Origin: Ga0077555 sp031406575
GTDB lineage: Bacteria > Pseudomonadota > Alphaproteobacteria > Rhizobiales > Hyphomicrobiaceae
Assembly: GCA_031406575.1 (NCBI GenBank)
Contig: JANOHP010000133.1
Location: forward strand, 4,094-68,093
Length of the DNA: 64,000 nucleotides
Reading direction: 5' to 3'
Made by a program: the position numbers and the translations under genes
The notes under the pieces: generated by a model
What the model saw: only the letters and a program-made list of their open reading frames with translations
Told to the model about the DNA's origin: nothing
Database searches by the model: none
In this document: positions 33,812 to 42,196 of the stretch, in pieces
Layout: each line of letters starts with the position of its first letter
Numbering within the stretch: the stretch's first letter is position 1

Positions 33812-34861
33812 ATGGCTCAGTCTTACATTTTTGCGGGCGTGGCGGGCTACGTCGGCCGGCCCGAGGCCGTCGGTAAAGTCGGTGTGTTTCGGCGTCCTGC
33901 ATCGGGTGGCGAGTGGAGCCACGTGCTGCCCGACCTCGAGACGTTCACAGTGAATGTGCATCCCACCGATCCGAGCGTCGTGCTGGCGGGCACCAACGAT
34001 GGCATATGGCTGTCGACCGATCACGGCGCCACGTTCAAGCGCGCCAACTTTCCCGATCAGAAAAAGCAGGTCTGGAGCTTCATCGTCGACAGTCGCGACC
34101 CCAAGCGCATCCTGGCGGGCGGCTCGCCGATCGACATCTATCGCAGCGACGACACGGGCGCGACTTGGCGCAAGATGCCCAACCCCAACATCCCCGAGCG
34201 GTGCAAGGGTCCGTTCCAGCCGCGCGTCATGCGCATGGTGCAGAACCCGGCGCGGCCCGACGAAGTCTATGCGGCGCTCGAGATCGCCGGTGCGGCGCGC
34301 ACGCTGAACTTCGGCGAGAGCTGGGAAGATTGCAGCCCCCACCTCGTCGAGCTGTCGCAAAAGCCGCATCTGCAGAGCAAGATCGTCTCCGACTCGTTTG
34401 CCGAAGGCATGCTCGATGGTCACGCCATCACGATGAGCGCGGCAGACCCCGATGCCGTGGTGCTCGCCTGCCGCATGGGCCTGTTTCGCTCCACCGACAA
34501 GGGCACGACCTGGGAAGACATGGAGTTGAAGCGGTTCTCTCCGGTCACCTACGGTCGCGACGTGAAGGTGTCACCGACCGACCCCAAGACGATCTACTGC
34601 GCGCTGTCGGTGGCGGCAGCCAGCAAAGACGGTGGCGTCTATCGCAGCCAGGACGCCGGTAAAACGTGGAAGCGGTTCGACAAGGTGCAAGTGCATGGCA
34701 CGGTCATGTCCGTGGGGCTGTCGGCTTCCGATCCCAAGCAGGTCATCATCGGCGCGCGCTACGAGGGCGAGATCTTCGCCACTCCGGATGGGGGCGAGAC
34801 GTGGAATGCGATCCCGTTGCCGGGTCCCGTGAAGGACGTCTACTCGGTGGCGTGCGGTTGA
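33812..34861 (+). CDS. BNR/sortilin-type beta-propeller protein
   Basis: A 349-residue protein made of repeated blades with Asp-box-like motifs: STDHGATFKR, SDDTGATWRK, STDKGTTWED, SQDAGKTWKR and TPDGGETWNA. This is the pattern S-x-D-x-G-x-T-W of BNR or Vps10/sortilin-like propellers, often annotated as exo-alpha-sialidase or glycosyl hydrolase. No signal peptide is visible, so it may be cytoplasmic. Catalytic residues of sialidases are not apparent, so an enzymatic role is unproven. GGAGG lies before the ATG. A terminator-like hairpin separates it from the SDR gene. Confidence 0.8.
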   Translation: MAQSYIFAGVAGYVGRPEAVGKVGVFRRPASGGEWSHVLPDLETFTVNVHPTDPSVVLAGTNDGIWLSTDHGATFKRANFPDQKKQVWSFIVDSRDPKRILAGGSPIDIYRSDDTGATWRKMPNPNIPERCKGPFQPRVMRMVQNPARPDEVYAALEIAGAARTLNFGESWEDCSPHLVELSQKPHLQSKIVSDSFAEGMLDGHAITMSAADPDAVVLACRMGLFRSTDKGTTWEDMELKRFSPVTYGRDVKVSPTDPKTIYCALSVAAASKDGGVYRSQDAGKTWKRFDKVQVHGTVMSVGLSASDPKQVIIGARYEGEIFATPDGGETWNAIPLPGPVKDVYSVACG

Positions 34862-34875
34862 GGCGCGCAATGCAA

Positions 34876-34904
34876 GGCGCCTGGCTTTGACCAGGCGCCA
34901 TTTC
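34876..34904 (+). terminator. Rho-independent terminator-like hairpin
   Basis: Perfect 9-bp stem GGCGCCTGG / CCAGGCGCC with a 6-base loop, followed by ATTTCT. It is placed 14 bp after the propeller gene stop. Confidence 0.7.
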
Positions 34905-34929
34905 TCGACGCTCAACGGAGATACGGCAC

Positions 34930-35709
34930 ATGCGTATGAAAAACAAAGTCGGCATCGTCAGCGCGGCAGCATCGGGCATGGGGCGGGCGGGCGCACTGCG
35001 GTTCGCCCAGGAGGGCGCGGCGATCGGCGTGGTCGATATCGATGCGGCCGGCGTCGAGAAGGTCGTCGCCGAGATCAAGAAGGCGGGCGGCCAAGCGTTC
35101 GGCATCGTCGCCGACCTGATGCAGGATAGCGAAGCCAAACGCATCGTCAGCGAAACGGCCAAAGCCTTCGGCGGTGTCGACTTCGTGTGGAACCATGTCG
35201 GGCATCCAGGTCCCGCCTCGTTCGAAGGCCTCGACATGCGTGAGTGGGATCAAGCGGTGACTCTGAACCTGCGCACGGTGCTGGTCACCACCGAAGCCGT
35301 GCTGCCGGAGATGCGCGCGCGCGGTGGCGGGGCGCTGCTCTATACGGCGTCCACGTCGGGCATTTCGGGATCGCAATTCAGCCCCGTCTACTCCGCGGTG
35401 AAGCACGGCGTCGTCGGTCTCGTGCGCGGGCTCGCCAAGCGCTATGCGAAAGAGAAGATTCGCGTCAACGCCATTTGTCCCGGCCCCATCGACACGCCGA
35501 TGTTGCGCGTGTTCGTGGCGCGTCCCGATCAGCAGGCGACGCAGGGCATGGACAAGGAAGAGCTGGTGCTGAAGCGCGCCTATCAGACGCCGATGGGTCG
35601 CCCCGGACAGCCCCATGAAGTCGCCAACGCGGCCTTGTTCCTGCTGTCGGACGAAGCCTCGTTCATCACGGGCTCCTATCTCACCGTCGACGGCGGCGCG
35701 ACCTGCTGA
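34930..35709 (+). CDS. Short-chain dehydrogenase/reductase
   Basis: A 259-residue classical SDR. The NAD(P) motif is slightly unusual (SAAASGMGRAGALRFA in place of TGxxxGxG). It has the NHVG strand in place of NNAG, the Ser of TSGISGSQF, the catalytic YSAVKHG (Tyr/Lys), and the C-terminal SFITGSYLTVDGGATC. Asp in VVDIDAAG suggests a preference for NAD. The alcohol or ketone substrate is unknown. GGAGATACGGCAC precedes the ATG. Confidence 0.9.
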   Translation: MRMKNKVGIVSAAASGMGRAGALRFAQEGAAIGVVDIDAAGVEKVVAEIKKAGGQAFGIVADLMQDSEAKRIVSETAKAFGGVDFVWNHVGHPGPASFEGLDMREWDQAVTLNLRTVLVTTEAVLPEMRARGGGALLYTASTSGISGSQFSPVYSAVKHGVVGLVRGLAKRYAKEKIRVNAICPGPIDTPMLRVFVARPDQQATQGMDKEELVLKRAYQTPMGRPGQPHEVANAALFLLSDEASFITGSYLTVDGGATC

Positions 35710-35723
35710 GGCGAGGAGTATTG

Positions 35724-35760
35724 TCATCCCGCGATTTATTCGCGGGAAGAATGGAACCGG
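35724..35760 (+). repeat. Partial family-C-like repeat
   Basis: GTCATCCCGCGATTTATTCG followed by CGGGAAGAATGG has the GTCATCCCGCG left end and an internal CCCGCGA/TCGCGGG palindrome. Only about half the length of the full 90-bp element is present. Confidence 0.55.
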
Positions 35761-35830
35761 CCAGGGGTAGGACAGCAGCGGTACCGCGACGCACCGCGAG
35801 GCCTGCCCGACTCATGCTACGTCGGCTCGC

Positions 35831-36364
35831 ATGAACTCCACGGCCACGCGCATCCTCGGAATTGATCCCGGCCTTCGGCGCACGGGATGGGGCATCATCG
35901 AATCCGATGGGGTGCGGCTCGTCTATGTGGCGAGCGGCCATATCGGATCGGATGGCGACGCGGACTTGGCGTGGCGGCTGCGCGAACTCTACGAAGGCAT
36001 CGTCGGTGTCATTCTCGCGTGGAAGCCTGCGGAGGCTGCCGTCGAGGAAACTTTCGTCAACGCCAATCCTCGATCGACGCTGAAGCTCGGGCAGGCTCGC
36101 GGCATCGCTCTTTTGGCGCCGGCGATGAAAGGCCTTGTGGTCGCGGAGTATCCCGCCAACCTCATCAAGAAGACGGTAGTCGGTGCAGGGCATGCGGAGA
36201 AGCGTCAGATTCAGATGATGGTCGGGTTCTTGCTGCCGAAAGCGAAATTCGACAGCGCCGATGAAGCCGACGCGTTGGCTATTGCGATCTGTCACGCCAA
36301 CCACCGCACCAGCCCGGCCGCCCGGTTGCTGCGCGCAGCGAAAGCCAAGGCGCGGGCCGAGTAG
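35831..36364 (+). CDS. ruvC: Crossover junction endodeoxyribonuclease RuvC
   Basis: Holliday-junction resolvase of homologous recombination. The 177-residue RNase H-fold protein has the catalytic Asp12 in ILGIDPGLRRTGWG, Glu72 in AAVEETFVN, and the C-terminal acidic cluster DSADEADALAIAICHA. PRSTLKLGQARG and AEYPANLIKKTVVGAGHAEK match the family. Usually ruvC is followed by ruvA and ruvB; here a convergent P450 gene follows and ruvAB is not in the window. Confidence 0.95.
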   Translation: MNSTATRILGIDPGLRRTGWGIIESDGVRLVYVASGHIGSDGDADLAWRLRELYEGIVGVILAWKPAEAAVEETFVNANPRSTLKLGQARGIALLAPAMKGLVVAEYPANLIKKTVVGAGHAEKRQIQMMVGFLLPKAKFDSADEADALAIAICHANHRTSPAARLLRAAKAKARAE

Positions 36365-36382
36365 TCGAGCGGGGCTCTGGCC

Positions 36383-37609
36383 TCACGCCACCGCGATGCG
36401 GACCGGCAGCGACCGGAAACCGCGGATGAAGTTCGAGTAGAGCCGCTTGGGTTCACCCACGACTTCGATGTGGAGGTCCCGCGCCAGGATTTCTTCCCAC
36501 AGAATTCGCAGTTGCAGGTCGGCCAGCCGATCGCCGACGCACCGGTGGATGCCGGCGCCATAGGACAGATGCTGGCGTGGTTTGGCCCGGTCGATGAGGA
36601 AGCGGTCAGCATCCGGGATCGCGGTCTCGTCACGATTGCCCGAGACGTACCACATGACCACCTTGTCGCCTTCGCGGATCCGGCGACCGGCGAGTTCGGT
36701 ATCGCGGGTGGCGGTGCGCCGCATGTGGATGACGGGCGTCTGATAGCGGATGGTTTCAGCGACGAGACTGGGGGCCAGCCCCGGATTGGTTTTGAGTTTG
36801 GCCCACTCCTGCGGGTTCTGGCTCAGGGCCAGCAGTCCGCCGGTCATGGAGTTGCGCGTCGTGTCGTTGCCGCCGACGATCAGCAGCGCCAGATTGCCGA
36901 TGAACTCGCGCTCGGGCATGTCGCGCGTGGCTGGGTGGTGGACCATCATGGAAATGAGATCGAGGCCGGGCGGCTTGTCCTGCCGCTCGCGCCATAAATT
37001 TGCGAAATAGGCCCCCATACGCTTCAGTTCGGCGAACCGCTCGTCCTCTGAATGCACGGGGGCGTCGGGCGATGTGACATCGGCAATCGCCACGTCCGAC
37101 CAATAGGTGAGCTTGCGTCGTTCCTCGAAAGGAAAATCGAAGAGCGTGGCGAGCATCATGGTGGTGAGTTCGATCGAGACCCGATCCACCCAGTCGAACG
37201 TCTCGCCGCGTGGCAGGGCGTCGAGCACAGCCGTCGTGCGTTCACGGATGATCGTTTCGTAGTGGCCGAGGTTACTCGGTGTGGCGACGGGGGCCACGGA
37301 CTTTCGTTGCGCCGTGTGGCGGGGCGGGTCCATGCGAATGAAGCTCGACCGCTCCTGGCCGGCCGGCTGGTCCTGCACCTGGATGCCGCCGCGCTCGGAC
37401 GCCGAGGAATAGGTTTCGTGGTCGAGTTCCACGGTCATGATGTCGGCGTAACGGGTCACCGCCCAGTAGGGGCCATAAGCGCTGCGACCGCACCAATGCA
37501 CCGGATCGTCCTTGCGCAATCGCGCAAACAGAGGCTGCCACGTGTCGGCTTGATAGAGAGCGGGATCGCTGACATCGAGCCCCTCGGACGGTAGCGCTCG
37601 TTCGGCCAT
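36383..37609 (-). CDS. Cytochrome P450
   Basis: A 408-residue soluble bacterial P450. The I-helix oxygen-activation motif is LLIVGGNDTTRN, the K-helix ExxR is ETIRYQTPV, and the haem ligand Cys357 lies in SYGAGIHRCVGDRLA. The GGNDTTRN version is common in P450s that hydroxylate terpenes, steroids or fatty acids in actinobacteria and alphaproteobacteria; the substrate is unknown. No ferredoxin or reductase gene is adjacent, so redox partners must come from elsewhere. It is convergent with ruvC with an 18-bp gap. Confidence 0.93.
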   Translation of the reverse strand: MAERALPSEGLDVSDPALYQADTWQPLFARLRKDDPVHWCGRSAYGPYWAVTRYADIMTVELDHETYSSASERGGIQVQDQPAGQERSSFIRMDPPRHTAQRKSVAPVATPSNLGHYETIIRERTTAVLDALPRGETFDWVDRVSIELTTMMLATLFDFPFEERRKLTYWSDVAIADVTSPDAPVHSEDERFAELKRMGAYFANLWRERQDKPPGLDLISMMVHHPATRDMPEREFIGNLALLIVGGNDTTRNSMTGGLLALSQNPQEWAKLKTNPGLAPSLVAETIRYQTPVIHMRRTATRDTELAGRRIREGDKVVMWYVSGNRDETAIPDADRFLIDRAKPRQHLSYGAGIHRCVGDRLADLQLRILWEEILARDLHIEVVGEPKRLYSNFIRGFRSLPVRIAVA

Positions 37610-37721
37610 TTGCTCTCCTCCGCCTCTGCATGCGGTAGTGTTTCACGACGACAGGCCAATACGCGCCACGCACGTTATCGCAGTACACTCCACGACAGCA
37701 CCGTTGGCTAGGAGGGAATGC

Positions 37722-37761
37722 ATGCCGAAACCAGTCGCACCGCATGGAGGGGGCGCGTTGC
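37722..37761 (+). repeat. Duplicated 5' end of sat (copy 1, truncated)
   Basis: The 40 bp starting ATGCCGAAACCAGTCGCACC match the first 40 bp of sat (38483-38522) with only two mismatches. Copy 1 carries a better ribosome site (AGGAGGG) than sat itself but diverges right after codon 13. The two copies bracket the hicBA module. Confidence 0.85.
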
Positions 37762-37839
37762 TCGACTATTGCGGGCTGCAAGAGAGCAGGCGAAGGCTCG
37801 GGCGGAGCAGGGGGTTGGGACCCGAGGCGATTGCAACGT

Positions 37840-38073
37840 TCACAATAGTGCAACGAACTCGCCGACCGTCAGTCCCGTGTCACTGATGATTTTCCGGAGG
37901 AGTCCCCGCTTGATGTCCTGGCCAGCATGCACGGGCACGACCGTGCCACGGGTTGCATCGTGGCGGTGGCGCATGATGTGATGGCTGCCTTTGACTCGCG
38001 TCACTGCGAAGCCTGCCCTGGTCAGCACTCGGACGACCTCGAGGCCTTTCAGCGAAGGAAGACGATCACTCAT
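37840..38073 (-). CDS. hicA: HicA-family mRNA interferase toxin
   Basis: A 77-residue double-stranded-RNA-binding-fold toxin (YcfA/HicA) with the catalytic His31 in VKGSHHIMRH, the family motif VPVHAGQDIKRGLLRKII, and the expected length. HicA cleaves mRNA until neutralised by HicB. It overlaps hicB by 4 bp. The order is antitoxin first, toxin second. All key residues are present, so it looks functional. Confidence 0.92.
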   Translation of the reverse strand: MSDRLPSLKGLEVVRVLTRAGFAVTRVKGSHHIMRHRHDATRGTVVPVHAGQDIKRGLLRKIISDTGLTVGEFVALL

Positions 38074-38303
38074 GCAGCGATCGTGATGCGATCAATTGTC
38101 GGCTGAACATCTGCCGGAATTTTCTCACCGCGTGCCAATCGATCCTCGATAACGAGTTCAATGGCTTCCCGCGCGTTGGCCATGGCTTCGTCGTAGGTAT
38201 CACCCTGCGTGCCGACCTCGGGAAGCGCGGGCACCGTAACGACGAAGCCACCTTCCACTGCTGGTTCGAGAACGATGGTGAATGTGCGCGACGAATGGTC
38301 CAT
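38070..38303 (-). CDS. hicB: HicB-family antitoxin
   Basis: A 77-residue partial-RNase-H-fold antitoxin: TFTIVLEPAVEGGFVVTVPALP, then GDTYDEAMANAREAIELVIEDR, a typical HicB core. No C-terminal DNA-binding helix-turn-helix or ribbon-helix-helix is obvious in this short version. Transcribed ahead of hicA. The pair sits between two copies of the sat 5' end. Confidence 0.92.
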   Translation of the reverse strand: MDHSSRTFTIVLEPAVEGGFVVTVPALPEVGTQGDTYDEAMANAREAIELVIEDRLARGEKIPADVQPTIDRITIAA

Positions 38304-38482
38304 GTCGCGAATTTAGCACCAACTCCCTCCCTGCGGAAGGTGGATGTCGGCTGGATTTGGATGTGGCAGCCCTCGCTGGGTTTTTGCGGCGTTTTGGATT
38401 GTCCCACAGGAGAGCCCGGACATCGCGCAGGCGTTGGGTGTAATCTGCGCGCGCACGAGGCCGATCGCGAGGGACAGTGGGT

Positions 38483-39658
38483 ATGCCGAAACTGGTCGCA
38501 CCGCATGGAGGGGGCGCGTTGCGGCCGTTGCGGCTGGAGAAGACGGACCGGCGGCAAGCATTGGAAGGCGCGCTGCGGTTGAAGGTCCTCCGCATCGGAT
38601 CGCGCGAGGTGTCCGATCTGCTGATGCTGGGGATGGGCGCTTACACGCCGCTCGAGGGCTTCATGGGGCACGACGACTGGGCGGGCGTGTGCGGGGACAT
38701 GCGGCTCGCCAGCGGGGTGTTCTGGCCGATCCCGATCACGTTGAGCCAGCCGGAGGATATTGCCCGTGGACTGGCCATCGGCGACGAGGTCGTGCTGATC
38801 GACGAGGGGTCGAGCGAGGTTGTCGGCGTCATGCGCATCGCCGAGACATACCGCATCGACAAAGCGCGCGAGTGCGAGGCCGTCTTCCGCACGACCGACC
38901 CCGCGCATCCCGGCGTCGCGAAAGTCCTGGCGCAAGGGGAGGTCAATATCGCGGGTCCCGTCGTCGTGCTGTCGGATGGCGAATACCCGGCGAAATACCC
39001 GAACCTGCACATGCGTCCCGAGGAGGCCCGCGCCGCCTTCGCGCAACGGGGCTGGACGAAAATCGCAGCCTTCCAGACGCGCAATCCCATGCACCGCAGC
39101 CACGAGCATCTGGTCAAAATCGCCGCTGAGGTGTGCGATGGCGTTTTCATCCACCAGGTGCTCGGCAAGTTGAAGGACGGCGATATTCCAGCCGATGTGC
39201 GCGCGCGCGCCATCCAGGCGATGCTCGACGGCTACTTCAAGCCGGGTGTCGCCTTGCAGGCCGGCTACCCGATCGAGATGCGCTACGCAGGCCCACGCGA
39301 GGCGTTGCTGCATGCGCTGATCCGGCAGAATTTCGGCTGCTCGCATCTCGTGGTCGGGCGCGATCATGCGGGCGTCGGTAACTATTATGGGCCGTTCGAT
39401 GCGCAGCACGTCTTCGATGAGCTGTGGGACGGAGCGTTGCTGTGCCAGCCATTGAAGATCGACGTGACGTTCTATTGCTGGCGCTGCGCCGGCATGGCGA
39501 CGGGCAAGACGTGTCCGCATGGTCCCGAGCACCACCTGTCGGTCTCGGGCACCGAACAACGCCGCATGCTGGCGGCTGGCGAAGACATTCCGCCCGAGTT
39601 CTCGCGGCCGGAGGTTGTGGAGATTCTGCGGGAGTATTATCAGGGGCTCGCACGCTGA
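38483..39658 (+). CDS. sat: Sulfate adenylyltransferase (single-chain ATP sulfurylase)
   Basis: Makes adenosine-5'-phosphosulfate from ATP and sulfate, or runs in reverse in sulfur oxidisers. The 391-residue protein starts MPKLVAPHGG, like other Sat proteins. It carries the active-site QTRNPMHRSHE (His204, His207), GRDHAGVGNYYGPFDAQ, and a C-terminal Cys pattern FYCWRCAG...TCPHG that may bind zinc as in the dissimilatory/archaeal type. I chose ATG 38483; a GTG two codons upstream is possible. No aprAB, cysC, cysH or sulfate transporter is adjacent. Its first 40 bp are duplicated upstream across the hicBA module. Confidence 0.94.
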   Translation: MPKLVAPHGGGALRPLRLEKTDRRQALEGALRLKVLRIGSREVSDLLMLGMGAYTPLEGFMGHDDWAGVCGDMRLASGVFWPIPITLSQPEDIARGLAIGDEVVLIDEGSSEVVGVMRIAETYRIDKARECEAVFRTTDPAHPGVAKVLAQGEVNIAGPVVVLSDGEYPAKYPNLHMRPEEARAAFAQRGWTKIAAFQTRNPMHRSHEHLVKIAAEVCDGVFIHQVLGKLKDGDIPADVRARAIQAMLDGYFKPGVALQAGYPIEMRYAGPREALLHALIRQNFGCSHLVVGRDHAGVGNYYGPFDAQHVFDELWDGALLCQPLKIDVTFYCWRCAGMATGKTCPHGPEHHLSVSGTEQRRMLAAGEDIPPEFSRPEVVEILREYYQGLAR

Positions 39659-39685
39659 CAGACGCGCAATCATCGAGACCACACC

Positions 39686-40090
39686 ATGCCCCGCATCCTC
39701 CTCGTTGCCGCCGCAGCACTCGTCGACGTGGACAACCGCGTGCTGATCGCCGAGCGGCCGGCGGGGAAGTCGATGGCGGGATTGTGGGAATTTCCCGGCG
39801 GCAAAGTCGCTGACGGTGAGACACCCGAGGCGGCGCTGCGCCGCGAACTCGCCGAGGAGCTGTCAATCGACGTGTGCGAGACGTGCCTTGCGCCCTTCAC
39901 GTTCGCGAGCCACAGCTATCCCGAATTCCACCTGCTGATGCCGCTCTATCTGTGCCGGAACTGGGACGGCGACATCATCCCGCGCGAAGGCCAGCGCATC
40001 AAATGGGTGCGCGCCAGTAGACTGAAAGAGTACCCAATGCCGCCAGCGGACCTGCCGCTCATCCCGATGCTGCGGGATTTGTTGGGGTAG
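39686..40090 (+). CDS. mutT: MutT-type Nudix hydrolase
   Basis: A 134-residue (deoxy)nucleoside triphosphate pyrophosphohydrolase of the 8-oxo-dGTP clean-up type. The Nudix box GKVADGETPEAALRREL continues AEEL, fitting G-x5-E-x7-R-E-U-x-E-E. LWEFPGGKV in front is typical of MutT proper. It starts 27 bp after sat. Alphaproteobacterial genomes often annotate this gene as mutT next to argJ or secA; that context is not present here. Confidence 0.9.
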   Translation: MPRILLVAAAALVDVDNRVLIAERPAGKSMAGLWEFPGGKVADGETPEAALRRELAEELSIDVCETCLAPFTFASHSYPEFHLLMPLYLCRNWDGDIIPREGQRIKWVRASRLKEYPMPPADLPLIPMLRDLLG

Positions 40091-40269
40091 GGCGTGGGGC
40101 GCATCGTTCGCGATTTCGGCAGATCGCTGTGGGCTATCAGAGCCCAAAAACCTGCTCGAGTTTGGCGCGGCGACAAATTGTTCGCTTACGCCTTGCCGAG
40201 GATGAAGTGAATGCTACTGTGCCCGCGGAAACGCAGGCTGACACTGCGGACCGAACAGAAGGATAGAGG

Positions 40270-41370
40270 ATGATGCGCCGAGGTTGGTTAATTGCTGCTG
40301 TGGCCAGTGCCCTGATCGGAGTGGGCGTCACCGCCGCCAGTGCACAGACGACGAAATTGAAGTTCTCGTCGGCATTCCCGCAATCGACGCTGATCTACGA
40401 CAACTTCATCTGGTGGGCCGACCGCGTGAAGGTTCTCTCGGGCGGACGTCTCGAGATCGAAGTGTCGCCCCCGGGCTCCATCGTACCTGCGTTCGAAGTT
40501 CTCGACGCCACCCACAAGGGCGTGCTCGACGGCACGCATTCGGGCGCGGCCTACTGGGTCGGCAAGAACCGCGCGGCCGCCCTCTTCGGCGTCACGCCGG
40601 GTGGTCCCTTCGGCATGGATATGATGGATTATTTGGGCTGGCTTCACGATGGCGGCGGCCTGGCGCTCTATCATGAATTCTATCAAGTCGAACCCAAGCG
40701 CAACATCATCGTCTTCCCGATGACGTCGGTCTCCAACCAGATTCTCGGCTGGTTCAAAACACCGGTGAAGAGCTGGGAAGATCTGAAGGGCCGCAAGTGC
40801 CGCCAGACCGGCCTCACGGCCGAAGTCTTCCAGAAGTCGGGCATGGCCACCGTCAACATGCCGGGTGGCGAAATCGTCCCGGCAGCCGAGCGCGGCGCTA
40901 TCGAGTGCGGCGAATGGGTGGGCCCGGCCGAGGACATGAAGATTGGCTTCCATCTCGTTTGGAAGCACGCGTACATGCCGTCGGTGCACGAACCTTCGAC
41001 CGTGCTCGAGATGTTCGTGAACGGCGATGTGTGGAAGAAGCTGTCGCCCGAACTTCAGGGCATCATGCAGACGACCGCCAGCGAGGCGACCATGCGGTCG
41101 GCTCAACGGTTGAACAGGCTCAACGCCGACGCCATCAAAGAGCTGACCGAAAAGCACGGCGTCAAGATCGAGAAGACACCAGACGACATTCTGAAGAAAA
41201 TTCTGGTCGCCTGGGATGAGATCGCGGCCGTTGAAGTGGCCAAAAATCCCTTCTTCAAGAAAGTCTACGACAGCCAGCGCGCGTATGCCTCTGAAGTGGT
41301 GCCCGCGCGCCGAGCTGTTTATCCCAACTACGACTTCAGCGCCAACCACTACTGGCCGGAGAAGAAGTAA
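40270..41370 (+). CDS. TRAP transporter solute-binding protein (DctP family)
   Basis: A 366-residue periplasmic protein with a signal peptide (RRGWLIAAVASALIGVGVTAASA-Q). The DctP fold is visible in LKFSSAFPQSTLIYDNF at the start, the central DLKGRKCRQTGLTAEVFQKSG with its substrate-carboxylate Arg, and GAIECGEWVGPAEDMKIGFH. Closest in style to TakP-like binders of 2-oxo- or branched monocarboxylates; ligand not determined. No dctQ or dctM gene lies next to it, so it must pair with membrane subunits elsewhere. A strong terminator follows. Confidence 0.88.
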   Translation: MMRRGWLIAAVASALIGVGVTAASAQTTKLKFSSAFPQSTLIYDNFIWWADRVKVLSGGRLEIEVSPPGSIVPAFEVLDATHKGVLDGTHSGAAYWVGKNRAAALFGVTPGGPFGMDMMDYLGWLHDGGGLALYHEFYQVEPKRNIIVFPMTSVSNQILGWFKTPVKSWEDLKGRKCRQTGLTAEVFQKSGMATVNMPGGEIVPAAERGAIECGEWVGPAEDMKIGFHLVWKHAYMPSVHEPSTVLEMFVNGDVWKKLSPELQGIMQTTASEATMRSAQRLNRLNADAIKELTEKHGVKIEKTPDDILKKILVAWDEIAAVEVAKNPFFKKVYDSQRAYASEVVPARRAVYPNYDFSANHYWPEKK

Positions 41371-41396
41371 CGGTTTTCATCCGAGTTCATAAACGG

Positions 41397-41432
41397 ACAG
41401 GCGAGGGGAAGTTCCCTCGCCTGTTGTCGTTT
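41397..41432 (+). terminator. Rho-independent terminator
   Basis: Perfect 11-bp stem ACAGGCGAGGG / CCCTCGCCTGT with a 6-base loop, followed by TGTCGTTT. It lies between the convergent TRAP-binding-protein and DUF892 genes and could serve both strands. Confidence 0.85.
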
Positions 41433-41439
41433 AGAGCCT

Positions 41440-41928
41440 TCACGAGGCGGCTTGGTTGACCGACGTTTCGGCGATTTCGCTCAGAAGCTGGTCGGCGTTT
41501 TTTTCTTCCTCGAGGTTGGCCTCGAGAAGATCGATCGCCTTGTCGTTGCCGAGCCTCTTCGCCCAGGCGACGAGGGTGCCGTATCGGGTGATTTCATAAT
41601 GCTCGACCGCCTGTGCGGAACCGATCATGCCCGCATCGAGGACTTCCGGATCATCGATGTCGTCCATGTGCTCCTTCGCTTCCGCCAGAATACCTTCGAT
41701 GGCGAGACACTTTTTTCCGCGTGGCGTCGCATCGAACTCTTCGAACACCCGTTCGAGGCGATCGATCTGACCCTCTGTTTCCATTCGATGCGTTTCCAGC
41801 GCTTTTTTCAACTCGGACGAGCCTGCCTTCTTCACCATCTGGGGCAGGGATTTCAGGATTTGCTTCTCGGCGTAATAGATGTCTTTGAGCGTTTCCAGGA
41901 ACAGATCTTCCATCGTCTTTACGGCCAT
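41440..41928 (-). CDS. DUF892 ferritin-like protein (YciF type)
   Basis: A 162-residue four-helix-bundle protein: METLEDL-like MEDLFLETLKDIYYAEKQIL, with Glu/His pairs AKEHMDD and EHYEITRYGTL that form a ferritin-like di-metal site. YciE/YciF proteins are stress-induced in enterobacteria, and their exact role is unknown. ATG 41928 is preceded by GAGGAG; the longer open frame upstream is not supported. Confidence 0.88.
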   Translation of the reverse strand: MAVKTMEDLFLETLKDIYYAEKQILKSLPQMVKKAGSSELKKALETHRMETEGQIDRLERVFEEFDATPRGKKCLAIEGILAEAKEHMDDIDDPEVLDAGMIGSAQAVEHYEITRYGTLVAWAKRLGNDKAIDLLEANLEEEKNADQLLSEIAETSVNQAAS

Positions 41929-42196
41929 GGCTACTCTCCTCATTGCGACCACACGCCGTGACAATCGGCACCCTGCAGTGACAGTTCCGCAAAATCCGAC
42001 GGAGCGCTGCCGAGGGTTGGCCGCCCGCTTCGATGGGCATTGCCGTCTGCGCCATCGGTGCGAGCGAGCCCGCCAGCGGCAATAAACTTTTCGTGATACG
42101 CGCGGCGCGACCCAGCGAAACGCGCGGGAAGACGCTAGACTGAACGACCACCCCGGCCGCGTGGTGGCGAAGAATGCGAACGACAGGGAGCAAACA

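Noticed and set aside
38066..39682. A 538-residue minus-strand open frame opposite sat and hicB
   Set aside because: Low-complexity shadow of sat running on into hicBA; no family features.
40133..40147. Small hairpin GGGCT...AGCCC after mutT as terminator
   Set aside because: Only a 5-bp stem and no T-run on either strand in the right place.
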